The notes below the pieces were generated by a model. It did not search any database, had not been told where the DNA came from, and saw nothing but the letters and a program-made list of their open reading frames with translations. From contig WLWS01000001.1 of assembly GCA_012103475.1 (NCBI GenBank), positions 953,881-1,017,880 of the forward strand: a stretch of 64,000 nt of DNA, read 5' to 3'. The translations under genes and the position numbers were made by a program. Position 1 is the first letter of the stretch; each line of letters starts with the position of its first letter. Source of the DNA: Gammaproteobacteria bacterium (GTDB lineage Bacteria; Pseudomonadota; Gammaproteobacteria; Eutrophobiales; Eutrophobiaceae). Below, in pieces: positions 47,470-55,693 of the stretch.

Positions 47470-50195
47470 TTGTTAAACTCTTTATGCTCGGTTGCAATGA
47501 TCGCAAAGGTGTTTTCCTCGGGTTCCTGATAGCGACGCTGTTTTTTGCGTCTGGAATTCCTAAACTGCAGGTTGATACAGGTGTCGATAGTTTAATTCCA
47601 GCGAACGATCCTGCCCGCCTCATTTACCAACGTGTATCCAGCGAATTTGGTACTGACAACAAAACTATTATTTATATCAAAGATAGCCAGCTGTGGACGC
47701 CGGAACGGCTAGCTAGTCTGGAAACCCTGCACAGAGCTATTGAAAAAACTGAAGACGTTACCCGGGTTGACAGTCTTTACAACCTTCACACAATTGAAGG
47801 TAGTGACGGTAAGATTAATACCAAACCTGTACTTGCCTCCGCACCGCAAACTGCTGAGGGAGCGGAGCGGGCGAAACGCAGTGCCCTGAGCAACCCTCTT
47901 TATATTGGAAATTTCTTTTCTGATGATGGCAATGTCACTGCCATGGTGGTATCCGTTAATGACATCCACGATGATCAGAATTTCAGCAAAGATATGACAG
48001 AGACTATTGAGTCTCTGCTTGCCAGGCACCGTGATGATTTTGAACAGATGGTGCAAGTTGGTCCACCACGCATTAATGCAGAACTGAAGAGCAGTCTATA
48101 CGAAGACTTTATTCTATTGGGGCCACTCTCAGCACTAATACTGGTCCTGTCGATTCTGTTTTTCATGCGTAGTGGCTTATCGGCCATGATTCCATTGGTT
48201 ACCTCAGTCATGACGATAGTCTGGACTTTCGGCATGCTGGGCTGGCTGGGAATACCCATTAACATATTGAGCGCGATGCTTCCGTCACTGATTATTGTGA
48301 TTGGCTCGACAGAAGACACACATTTGATGGCGGCATTTTTCAGAGGCCTGGTCTGCGCCGAAAAAGAACCTCGAAAAGAGGCGATTGAGTACATGGCTAG
48401 TCACATTGGTTTGCCACTTGTATTGACTGTACTGACAACTGCACTGGGATTTGCGAGTAATCTGTTTAGTGATATTGGACTGATACAGCATTTCTCTATT
48501 GCCGCAACCTTTGCCATGATTGCAAACGGAGTGGTTACTATTCTTGTAGTACCGCTGATATTATCTTTCTTCGGGCCCGATCAGATTAAGAAGGAAGAAG
48601 AGAATCAGACCACATTGAATCTGCCCGGCAAGATGGTGAAACTGTTCTGCTACTCAAAAGATCATTTTCCCGGTGCAATCCTTATTTCTACCGCTTTGCT
48701 TTGTCTGTTTTTTATCTATCAGGCTTCGTCGCTGTATGTCACCAATGATCCGCTCTCGTACTTTCCCGACGACAGACCTCTTATACAAGACACCAGGCGT
48801 ATCCATGAGGATCTGGCAGGAATTAAAATATTTTTCATTACGCTTGAATCGAATAGCAAGAATACGTTTCAGTATCCGAAGAATGTTGCCAAGCTGAAAG
48901 AGATTCAGGGCTTTATGGAGAAACAGGGAGTCTTTGATCGCAGTATATCCATTGCGGATCACCTGGCATTCGTTAATCGCGAGTTCCGTGGTGAGTTTGC
49001 CGAGATGAGTTTGCCAGAAACGCGGCAGTTGGTAGCGCAGTATCTGATGTTTTTTCATCGCAGCGATCTGGATAGTTATGTCAGCCACGATTTCAGTCGA
49101 GCAAATATTGTTGTTAGACATAACATCAGTGATTCACACACACTTAATCGCTATATAGAAGAGCTGGAAGATGCTGTTACGCATATTGCCGGCCCGGGAC
49201 TTAAGGCACATATAATCGGTGAAAACCTGATGGTCAATTCCGCCGCTGAGAATCTGATGGTGGCCCAGGTGAAGGCACTGGCGATATTGCTAGCTTTGAT
49301 ATTCATTATTATGTCGGCAATGTTTACATCGCTAAAGGGCGGGTTAATCGCATTGGTGCCTGCCATCATTCCAATAGCTTTGATGTTTGGCATTATGGGA
49401 TTGCTTGAAATACCACTGAACCCGGGCACGGCCATGGTTGCTGTTATAGCGATTGGCATAGCAGTTGATGGCACGATTCATCTTCTGGCACGTTATAACG
49501 AGTTGTGTCGCAGAACATCGGATTATCGGGAAGCGGTTGATATTGCGGTATCAGAAGAAGCCACACCCCTTATTGTGTCCTGCCTTGGTCTCTCTCTTGG
49601 TTTTGGAATATTGCTGTTTTCAAATTTTACAGTGGTTGCTCAGTTCGGCGCATTGGCAGCAGCGACTATGTTGTTTTCAATTTTTGCGAACCTGCTTATT
49701 ACGCCGATTATAATGAGTAAGGTTAGATTGGTTGGCCTCTACCAGATTTTGGCGATGAAGATCGACCAGCAGGTTCTTGATAACACACCGCTGTTTAATG
49801 ACATGACGAATTATCAGCGACGTAAGGCGATTCTTATTTCTGAGCTGAATGAGTTTGAACAGGGCGAACTTCTGGTGGAACAGGACACCCATGGTCGTGA
49901 TATGTATCTGATACTTGAGGGACAGGCAGAAGTCATTCGTCGTGATGATGGCGAGTCCAGAACTCTGGCAACACTTAACCCGGGCGCTGTGTTCGGTGAA
50001 ATCGGCTACATCAGAGAGGCAGAACGCACCGCAGATGTGCGGGCGACTACGCCAATATCAGCATTACGCTTTGATTATCAAAAAATGCAGAACGATCTGA
50101 AATTCTTCCCTAATATTGTCGCCAAACTGAATTTCAACATCAGCTATATTCTTGGTGAAAGACTGGCCGATATGGTCGAGCACAGCAAGAAGTAA
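47466..50195 (+). CDS. RND/MMPL-family lipid exporter with C-terminal cyclic-nucleotide-binding domain
   Basis: A 909-residue protein. The N-terminal ~770 residues are an RND transporter in two halves, each one span, a periplasmic loop (about 40-205 and 410-590) and five spans, with the SSD-like central bundle (FGMLGWLGIPINILSAM; GIMGLLEIPLNPGTAMVA). Residues about 800-895 are a cyclic-nucleotide-binding domain whose phosphate cassette reads FGEIGYIREAERTADV, keeping the Gly-Glu and Arg-Thr-Ala residues needed to hold the phosphate. It ends the pqiABC operon. The fusion suggests export gated by a second messenger, and the nearest genes include a cyclase and a Crp homologue. Substrate presumably a lipid. 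Confidence 0.85.
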   Translation: MIVKLFMLGCNDRKGVFLGFLIATLFFASGIPKLQVDTGVDSLIPANDPARLIYQRVSSEFGTDNKTIIYIKDSQLWTPERLASLETLHRAIEKTEDVTRVDSLYNLHTIEGSDGKINTKPVLASAPQTAEGAERAKRSALSNPLYIGNFFSDDGNVTAMVVSVNDIHDDQNFSKDMTETIESLLARHRDDFEQMVQVGPPRINAELKSSLYEDFILLGPLSALILVLSILFFMRSGLSAMIPLVTSVMTIVWTFGMLGWLGIPINILSAMLPSLIIVIGSTEDTHLMAAFFRGLVCAEKEPRKEAIEYMASHIGLPLVLTVLTTALGFASNLFSDIGLIQHFSIAATFAMIANGVVTILVVPLILSFFGPDQIKKEEENQTTLNLPGKMVKLFCYSKDHFPGAILISTALLCLFFIYQASSLYVTNDPLSYFPDDRPLIQDTRRIHEDLAGIKIFFITLESNSKNTFQYPKNVAKLKEIQGFMEKQGVFDRSISIADHLAFVNREFRGEFAEMSLPETRQLVAQYLMFFHRSDLDSYVSHDFSRANIVVRHNISDSHTLNRYIEELEDAVTHIAGPGLKAHIIGENLMVNSAAENLMVAQVKALAILLALIFIIMSAMFTSLKGGLIALVPAIIPIALMFGIMGLLEIPLNPGTAMVAVIAIGIAVDGTIHLLARYNELCRRTSDYREAVDIAVSEEATPLIVSCLGLSLGFGILLFSNFTVVAQFGALAAATMLFSIFANLLITPIIMSKVRLVGLYQILAMKIDQQVLDNTPLFNDMTNYQRRKAILISELNEFEQGELLVEQDTHGRDMYLILEGQAEVIRRDDGESRTLATLNPGAVFGEIGYIREAERTADVRATTPISALRFDYQKMQNDLKFFPNIVAKLNFNISYILGERLADMVEHSKK

Positions 50196-50201
50196 ATGAT
50201 T

Positions 50202-50233
50202 AAAAAAGGCCCTGCCCGGGGAAGGGCAGAGCC
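50202..50233 (-). terminator. intrinsic terminator of the candidate Csr-type RNA
   Basis: On the minus strand GGCTCTGCCC (complement of 50224-50233) pairs over 10 bp, one G-U, with GGGCAGGGCC (complement of 50208-50217) around a TTCCCC loop, and is followed by six T (complement of 50202-50207). On the plus strand the hairpin has no T tract, so it serves leftward transcription. No minus-strand protein gene ends here, which is why an RNA gene is inferred. Confidence 0.88.
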
Positions 50234-50377
50234 AATGCCCTAGTAACAGGGTTTCCGGACAGCAGGGATACTTTCAGGCCGCTTTGAGGGTAATAGATAA
50301 AGCTTCCCGTAGTAGTTCCCCACCTGGAACATCCATGTTCCGCATCCGTGTTGTTTCCTTACTCCTTATCCCTGTAA
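50202..50377 (-). ncRNA. candidate Csr/Rsm-type regulatory RNA (GGA-rich sRNA)
   Basis: The gap of about 300 nt between the RND and Crp-like genes has no protein gene, but the minus strand carries all parts of an sRNA gene. At its 3' end is an intrinsic terminator (50202-50233). Between 50254 and 50371 lie nine GGA trinucleotides (at plus-strand TCC positions 50254, 50305, 50317, 50332, 50339, 50345, 50356, 50363, 50369), eight of them within 67 nt. The one at 50332 sits in the loop of a perfect hairpin (50326-50341, GGAACATGGATGTTCC). Its core ACAUGGAUGU differs at one base from the CsrA SELEX consensus ACARGGAUGU. Several others are AAGGA or GGGA in single-stranded context. A -10-like CATAAA (50384-50389 complement) predicts a start near 50377 and an RNA of about 175 nt. 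No GacA box is seen; a CRP palindrome lies upstream instead. Role: sequester CsrA/RsmA. Confidence 0.72.
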
Positions 50378-50424
50378 ATTCTCTTTATGGGCAGATACAA
50401 TCTATCTATTGTTATTGGCAGGCG

Positions 50425-50442
50425 ATGTGATAATTATCACAT
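50425..50442. promoter_or_regulatory. perfect CRP-type operator
   Basis: ATGTGAT-AATT-ATCACAT is an 18-bp perfect palindrome that contains the full CRP consensus TGTGA-N6-TCACA. Its centre (50433.5) lies 80 nt before the Crp-like start at 50514 and about 57 nt upstream of the predicted start of the candidate sRNA on the other strand, so it can act on both. The adjacent Crp-like protein keeps the Arg-Glu...Arg residues that read this sequence in E. coli CRP. An FNR-type reading (TTGAT-N4-ATCAA) fits less well because the outer base is G. Confidence 0.8.
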
Positions 50443-50513
50443 TATTGGGCAATTCGTCTGGGTTACCAGTTAAGCCACATCCGTTTCTTTCTACCTGAGT
50501 GGCAGAGTTTGAT

Positions 50514-51230
50514 ATGAAAAAAACCATTCAAAAAATATCTGCAACCAGCCTGGAGGGAATCGATATTTTTGCTGGTCTGGAGATCGATGAGCGTGAACAC
50601 ATCGCTGGCATGTGTAAAGCTTATAGTTTTCAGAAGGGTGATATTGTTTTAACACATCAAGATACCAGCACCGATGTCTTTATTCTTGTAAGTGGAACAG
50701 TTCGAATTACCATCTACTCTAATTCCGGACGACAGATTACCTTTAGGGATTTATCAGCTGGTCAGGTTTTTGGTGAGCTTTCTGCAATCGATAATCAACC
50801 GAGATCCGCACATGTTGTCTCACTTGATAGTTCCGTACTTACTATAGTCAGTGCAAGCGATTTCCTGCGGATACTTTGCGAATATCCTGTGGTTAATAAA
50901 AATACTCTGAAGTATCTAACCGGTCTTATTCGCTCATTGTCTGAGCGTATAGTTGAATATAGTACTTTAGGTGTTAGTAAGCGAATTCATGCAGAATTGT
51001 TGCGGTTAGGTCGGACTTGTGATGCCAACGCATCGAGAATTACAATTTCTCCAGCTCCAACTCATGCTGAATTAGCACATCGAGTGAGTACGAACAGAGA
51101 AGCTGTCACTCGTGAAATGAGCTCATTAGTGAAGCATGGAGTGATTCGAAAAGAGGGTAAAACGCTGATTATCCAGAATCTGGATAAATTACGGAAGTCG
51201 GCCGAGGATGTGATGGATAATCCCGAATAA
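50514..51230 (+). CDS. Crp/Fnr-family cyclic-nucleotide-responsive regulator
   Basis: A 238-residue regulator with an N-terminal cyclic-nucleotide-binding barrel (about 20-120), dimer helix (about 125-150) and C-terminal winged helix (about 165-235). The phosphate cassette FGELSAIDNQPRSAHV keeps the Gly-Glu and Arg-Ser-Ala of E. coli CRP. By eye alignment the adenine contact Thr127 is Leu and Ser128 is kept (LSER). The recognition helix TNREAVTRE keeps CRP's Arg180, Glu181 and Arg185. There are no Fe-S cysteines as in FNR. The ATG at 50514 is chosen over an in-frame GTG at 50499, which has no ribosome site. A perfect CRP palindrome lies upstream, suggesting autoregulation. It is convergent with a cyclase gene, stops 2 nt apart. 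Confidence 0.9.
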   Translation: MKKTIQKISATSLEGIDIFAGLEIDEREHIAGMCKAYSFQKGDIVLTHQDTSTDVFILVSGTVRITIYSNSGRQITFRDLSAGQVFGELSAIDNQPRSAHVVSLDSSVLTIVSASDFLRILCEYPVVNKNTLKYLTGLIRSLSERIVEYSTLGVSKRIHAELLRLGRTCDANASRITISPAPTHAELAHRVSTNREAVTREMSSLVKHGVIRKEGKTLIIQNLDKLRKSAEDVMDNPE

Positions 51231-51232
51231 TA

Positions 51233-54200
51233 TTAATCTTCTTGCTTAATTCCATGCAGCAACATGCTTTCCTGAATTCTCTTAATCCAGAATTCTGCAC
51301 CAATCCGGACAGCCGAAGCCATAGCCTTCTGGTAGTACTCTTTTGCATCCTGCTTTCTGTTTAGTCTGTCTAGAATTTCAGCTTGTAAACGTTGAATCTC
51401 AGGTAGATACCAGTTTTGCTGAGTCTGTCTAGTAAGCGTTTCTGCCTTAATGAGTATTCTTGAAGCCTTATCGTATTCACCTATTGCCGCGAATGCTTTC
51501 GCGGAAACTGATTGTGCAAAAGGAAGAAAAGACAATGCCGCTACATTACTATGCTCTTCTACGCCTTGTTCAACCTCACGAAACCCAGCTTTGATTTTCC
51601 CCATTCGAATCATAGAGTCGCCCATTATGAGTCTGGACATACCTGTCCATGAAGGAAAGCCTTCCGACACGGATAATTTGTAACTTTTAGATGAAAGACT
51701 GTAGTTGATTTCTGCCGAATCACCTCGAAAATAATGTAAGCCGGCCAGATAGCATAAAGCGTAATTCAGGCTATGCAAATCAAGTGTTCTTGAATGTTCC
51801 AGGGACTCATTTCCAATCGATAAAGCGAGTTCATCTTCCCCTTTGACCAGATAAGTTAAGGCCAGATAACACAGTGAAGATGTCTTCTGGTCCATGGAAT
51901 AGGCGATATATCTGGATTGATGTGATTTTGGATTCTCCTCATAGATATTAATTGCAGTTCTTAATAATGTGATAGCTGAGTCAAGATTGCCTGAGGCAAA
52001 ATCTACGGCACCCATTAATCGATTTCCAATAATTGCACCACTGACGTTAGACTTCTTTGACGCCAGTTCAAGTAATTCATTTGCAATTTCGCGTACTTCC
52101 GAATAATTACCTCTCAGAAAATGAAATGAACCTGCACCAGACAAAACCGGGAAAATGTCATCAGGGAACCCCAATTTTCTACAAAGCGCCCTGGCTTCTT
52201 CATAAGCCAGACCACAACCGTCCGATGAAATACCAAAAGCACCAGCTTCTGAGGCTGCTTTTGTTGTTTTAATATCCAGTTTGATTTGGTCAAGGGAATC
52301 AGACGAGTCAAGAAATCCAACCAGTTCGTAAGCAATGTCCAGGTGTGAAGCAGCTTCCGCGTAGTTAGATCGGCTTTTAGCTCTTTTCCCGGCCTCCAGC
52401 CAAAATGCTATAGCGTCTTCGTATGCTTCTGCTCGCTGGAAGTGATAGGCAATCAGCTCCGGCTGAGATTGTCGTATCGCCGGACTTTTGTTTATCAGCC
52501 ATATTGCTATTTTTCCGTGCAACTCTTTTCTGTCTGATATGAGGAGACTGCTATAGGCTGCTTCACGCATCAGAGAGTGTGTGAAGCTGTAGACACAATC
52601 ATTCTCCCTGGTTTCAATATCGAATATTCTGGCTTTTACGATTCTCAGAAAAGTCCCATCGAGTAAATCAATGTTTATCCCCGTTAAAGCAGCAATTAGA
52701 CTTGCGGTAAACTCAATACCAACAACCGATGCAATCTGAGCAATTCGTTTATTCTCTCCTAAACTATCGAGACGAGACATAAGATGCTCATTTAGAGTAG
52801 CTGGAATGCTTAAATCAAGCATAGCTGGTAAATTATCTTCGGGGTTATTAACGCTTAATTGCGAAATAGCGAAATCTTCAATAAAGAGAGGTACCCCGTC
52901 TGTTCGTACTACAATTTCTTCAGCTAGATTTTCCGGCAATTTATTTTCCTGCCAAATTGATTTGAGCAAAGAGAAGGCTTCATGCTTTTGAAGCTGATCA
53001 ATATGAAAATAGTTAACATGAAAAAGTTGAGAAGACGCATTAACAAAATCAAAAGGTTTACGTTGAGTAATCAAGACTAAGGTAGAGCTGTTAGAGACTT
53101 TGCGTACAAGTTTTTCGAGGAATAAACTGGTTGATGGATCAATCCAGTGCGTATCTTCGAATATAATCAGGAGGCTGTCTTCGGCACAAGTCATCGAAAA
53201 TATATTTAGTAATACTTCATCCAGATTTTCCCTGCGTTTGAATGAGGAGGTCTTACTTTTAGCTATTTCACTATCCTGACCGGCACTCAGTAAATCAGAC
53301 AGTATTAATATCGAATCATGATCCAAACTCAAAAACTTACTGCTGAGTTTGTCGATCTGAACACTAATGTCATCTCCATCCTTTATAAGAGCCAATTCTC
53401 GAAGGAAGGCGATAATCGGAGCGAAGGCGCTGCTTTGGAGGTTCTCGTTACAATGAATCCACCACTTTTTGGCCGTATTGCCCACGATATCCTCAGCGAC
53501 GCTCGCGACCAGACGAGATTTTCCAATTCCAGGATCTCCAGTAAGATATACGACTTGCCCTCTGTTTTTTCTAGCCTGCTCCCACAAGCCACCCATTGTT
53601 TCCAGTTCGGTATCTCTGCCGATTATCGGTGACTTAACAGGGGGGCGAAGGGCGATATATCGACTTAGTTCCTCGCTCTTATCAAGAACTTTCCAGACTT
53701 TCTTCTTTTCAACAAAACCCTTGAGCTCGTGAAAACCCAACTCTTCGAATTTGAAAAGGTTTCCTGTGAGCGAGTGTGTTTCATTGGAAATTGCCACTGA
53801 GCCAGATGTGACAAGAGTTTGTATTCGAGCAGCAATATTAGGAGGATCACCTATAGCAGTCACATAGTTATGGTTGCCATGGGCTGTGACTATTGGAGAT
53901 TGTCGTAAGTTTCCCACTACACAAAGTCCGCTTGCGATACCGACTCTGGCGCTTAAAGTTTCATTGTGCAGATGGATGTCACTGACCTTTTGAACTATAT
54001 CAAGCCCGGCCCGGACTGCACGTATGGCGTCATCTTCGTGTGCTTTCGGGTAGCCAAAATATGCCCATACAGCATCACCGGCAAATTGCGCGAAATGCCC
54101 GTCCTGTTTCTCTATCTCCGATAGAACACAATCCTGAAAAGCCAGCAGCAGATCTCTAAGTTTTTCCGGATCAAGTTTATGGGCAAGTGGGGTAGAGCCG

Positions 54201-54271
54201 ACCAAATCACACTCTAGAACCGTGATATGTCGACGTTCAAGCAGTAAAGGTGAATTATTGTCATCATCCAT
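51233..54271 (-). CDS. class III nucleotide cyclase - AAA ATPase - TPR multidomain protein
   Basis: A cytoplasmic protein of 1012 residues. Residues about 15-190 are a class III cyclase: metal Asp22 (ECDLVGST) and Asp66 (FAGDAVWAYFG), and the transition-state Asn145 and Arg149 (PPNIAARI). The positions that choose adenine, usually Lys and Asp, are Gln62 and Thr138, so nucleotide preference is uncertain. Next is an ATPase with P-loop GDPGIGKS (about 242-249) and Walker B LLIIFEDTHW (about 365-374), then a long TPR-like helical region (about 590-1005). The ATG has AAGGAG 10 nt upstream. The architecture matches bacterial cyclase/STAND proteins like mycobacterial Rv0386 without its HTH. Convergent with the Crp-like gene, its likely effector. 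Confidence 0.88.
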   Translation of the reverse strand: MDDDNNSPLLLERRHITVLECDLVGSTPLAHKLDPEKLRDLLLAFQDCVLSEIEKQDGHFAQFAGDAVWAYFGYPKAHEDDAIRAVRAGLDIVQKVSDIHLHNETLSARVGIASGLCVVGNLRQSPIVTAHGNHNYVTAIGDPPNIAARIQTLVTSGSVAISNETHSLTGNLFKFEELGFHELKGFVEKKKVWKVLDKSEELSRYIALRPPVKSPIIGRDTELETMGGLWEQARKNRGQVVYLTGDPGIGKSRLVASVAEDIVGNTAKKWWIHCNENLQSSAFAPIIAFLRELALIKDGDDISVQIDKLSSKFLSLDHDSILILSDLLSAGQDSEIAKSKTSSFKRRENLDEVLLNIFSMTCAEDSLLIIFEDTHWIDPSTSLFLEKLVRKVSNSSTLVLITQRKPFDFVNASSQLFHVNYFHIDQLQKHEAFSLLKSIWQENKLPENLAEEIVVRTDGVPLFIEDFAISQLSVNNPEDNLPAMLDLSIPATLNEHLMSRLDSLGENKRIAQIASVVGIEFTASLIAALTGINIDLLDGTFLRIVKARIFDIETRENDCVYSFTHSLMREAAYSSLLISDRKELHGKIAIWLINKSPAIRQSQPELIAYHFQRAEAYEDAIAFWLEAGKRAKSRSNYAEAASHLDIAYELVGFLDSSDSLDQIKLDIKTTKAASEAGAFGISSDGCGLAYEEARALCRKLGFPDDIFPVLSGAGSFHFLRGNYSEVREIANELLELASKKSNVSGAIIGNRLMGAVDFASGNLDSAITLLRTAINIYEENPKSHQSRYIAYSMDQKTSSLCYLALTYLVKGEDELALSIGNESLEHSRTLDLHSLNYALCYLAGLHYFRGDSAEINYSLSSKSYKLSVSEGFPSWTGMSRLIMGDSMIRMGKIKAGFREVEQGVEEHSNVAALSFLPFAQSVSAKAFAAIGEYDKASRILIKAETLTRQTQQNWYLPEIQRLQAEILDRLNRKQDAKEYYQKAMASAVRIGAEFWIKRIQESMLLHGIKQED

Positions 54272-54511
54272 GAAATTCAATCTCCTTGTCTTGATAGATT
54301 CGCCTTTAAGGGTTGCCTATTTTGTCTACGAGTAGAATTCAGTTGAAGTATAGGACATAAGCAGGATGATATCCTTTTTTTGAAGGATTTTTCGTCAATT
54401 TGGTATCATCGTCAAGAATAATACTTTGCCAGTCAGAACTGCTAAATATTAGAATGAACTTGCCATCGATAAATATTTTTGGAATATAAGAAATCAGATA
54501 AGGAGAAGGGA

Positions 54512-54862
54512 ATGACCACAGTCCAGGATTTAATAAGTGCTGCAAAAACTGAATTTACTTGTCTGGATGCAGAGACTTCGGCTGCTAAAGCACATAAAGA
54601 AGGCGTGCTTTTGATTGATTTGCGCGAACCATCGGAACATGATGCGGCGGCGGTGCCGGTGGCAGTGCATATTCCCCGGGGCGTTCTGGAGTTCAAGATT
54701 ACAGAAGCCTGTGAGGATAAGTCTACTGAGATTCTATTGCACTGTGGCGGCGGTGGCCGTGCCTCGCTGGCAGCGAAGTCCTTGCAGAGTCTCGGTTATC
54801 AGAATATTTCTATCGTTAATGCGAAGTTCGAAGACTTTCTTGCTGCTTACAACCAGAGCTGA
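54512..54862 (+). CDS. single-domain rhodanese-like sulfurtransferase
   Basis: A 116-residue cytoplasmic rhodanese domain. LLIDLREPSEHDAAAVP and HIPRGVLEF are the usual entry motifs, and the active loop is LHCGGGGRASL with a single catalytic Cys. It transfers sulfane sulfur from thiosulfate or persulfides. The start with AAGGAG about 8 nt upstream is preferred to an ATG 11 codons earlier. It heads a three-gene run with an M48 protease (24 nt gap) and selO (9 nt gap). The 240-nt gap before it shows nothing recognisable. Confidence 0.9.
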   Translation: MTTVQDLISAAKTEFTCLDAETSAAKAHKEGVLLIDLREPSEHDAAAVPVAVHIPRGVLEFKITEACEDKSTEILLHCGGGGRASLAAKSLQSLGYQNISIVNAKFEDFLAAYNQS

Positions 54863-54886
54863 TTAATTGTACTAAAGGAAATTACT

Positions 54887-55684
54887 ATGTCTTATTCAGT
54901 ATTGCTTACCCGTCTGATGCTCCTGGCCATTGTGCTTTTGAGCACCGCCTGTGCCACATCACCAACGGGACGAAAACAATTAAAGTTGTTCCCGGAAAGT
55001 CAGATGTCGCAAATGGGTATTTCCTCTTATGGACAGATGAAAAAGGACACCCCTTTGTCAAAGAACCGCTCCGTTATTAACTACGTTAATTGTGTTGCGA
55101 ACGCGATAACGGCCGAAACAACTTCTGCTTATCAGTGGGAAGTGAATGTTTTTGCTGATGAGGCAGTGAATGCCTTTGCCTTGCCGGGTGGCAAGATGGG
55201 GGTTTACAAAGGTCTGCTGCAGGTTGCTATAAATCAGCATCAGCTTGCGGCTGTGCTGGGCCATGAAGTGGCTCATGTGCTGGCCAATCATGGTAACGAA
55301 CGTGTCTCCGTCGCTTTTGCTGCTGATTCGGGCATGAAAATGGCGCAGGTGCTGGCAGGTGAAGCCAGCGCTCAGAAGTCTCAGCTTCTTGCCTTGTTGG
55401 GTTTAGGAACACAAGTGGGCGTACTACTCCCTTATGGTCGTACTCAGGAAAGTGAAGCCGATGTATTAGGTCTGGAATACATGGCAAAGGCGGGTTTCGA
55501 TCCGCGCCAGAGTATTACGCTGTGGGAGAACATGGGTAAAGCCAGCGGTAAAAAACCACCCGAGCTGCTTTCCACGCACCCATCCAACAAGACCCGTATA
55601 GACGGACTGAACAGGCAGATGGAAAAAGCCATGGCCTTGTACAGGCAGGCGCGGGCCAACAACAAGAAACCAAACTGCCGATAA
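54887..55684 (+). CDS. M48-family metalloprotease lipoprotein (LoiP/YcaL-like)
   Basis: A 265-residue periplasmic zinc protease attached by lipid: lipobox LSTAC (Cys22), zinc motif HEVAH (126-130) and the third ligand in QESEAD (187-192), then THPSNKTRIDGL near the C-terminus. Homologues in E. coli (LoiP, YcaL, BepA) degrade misfolded outer-membrane proteins. Situated between rhodanese and selO genes, so it may belong to an envelope or redox-stress unit. Confidence 0.92.
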   Translation: MSYSVLLTRLMLLAIVLLSTACATSPTGRKQLKLFPESQMSQMGISSYGQMKKDTPLSKNRSVINYVNCVANAITAETTSAYQWEVNVFADEAVNAFALPGGKMGVYKGLLQVAINQHQLAAVLGHEVAHVLANHGNERVSVAFAADSGMKMAQVLAGEASAQKSQLLALLGLGTQVGVLLPYGRTQESEADVLGLEYMAKAGFDPRQSITLWENMGKASGKKPPELLSTHPSNKTRIDGLNRQMEKAMALYRQARANNKKPNCR

Positions 55685-55693
55685 AGTTTGCCA

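Noticed and set aside
50202..50377. 6S RNA, 4.5S RNA, RNase P RNA or tmRNA in the RND-Crp gap
   Set aside because: The conserved cores of these RNAs (for example GGAAGCAGCC of 4.5S or the GAGGAAAGTCC of RNase P) are missing, and a GGA-rich RNA with an intrinsic terminator fits Csr/Rsm better.
50385..50500. GacA box (TGTAAG-N6-CTTACA) for the candidate sRNA
   Set aside because: I searched both strands of the upstream DNA and found no copy; only the CRP palindrome is present.
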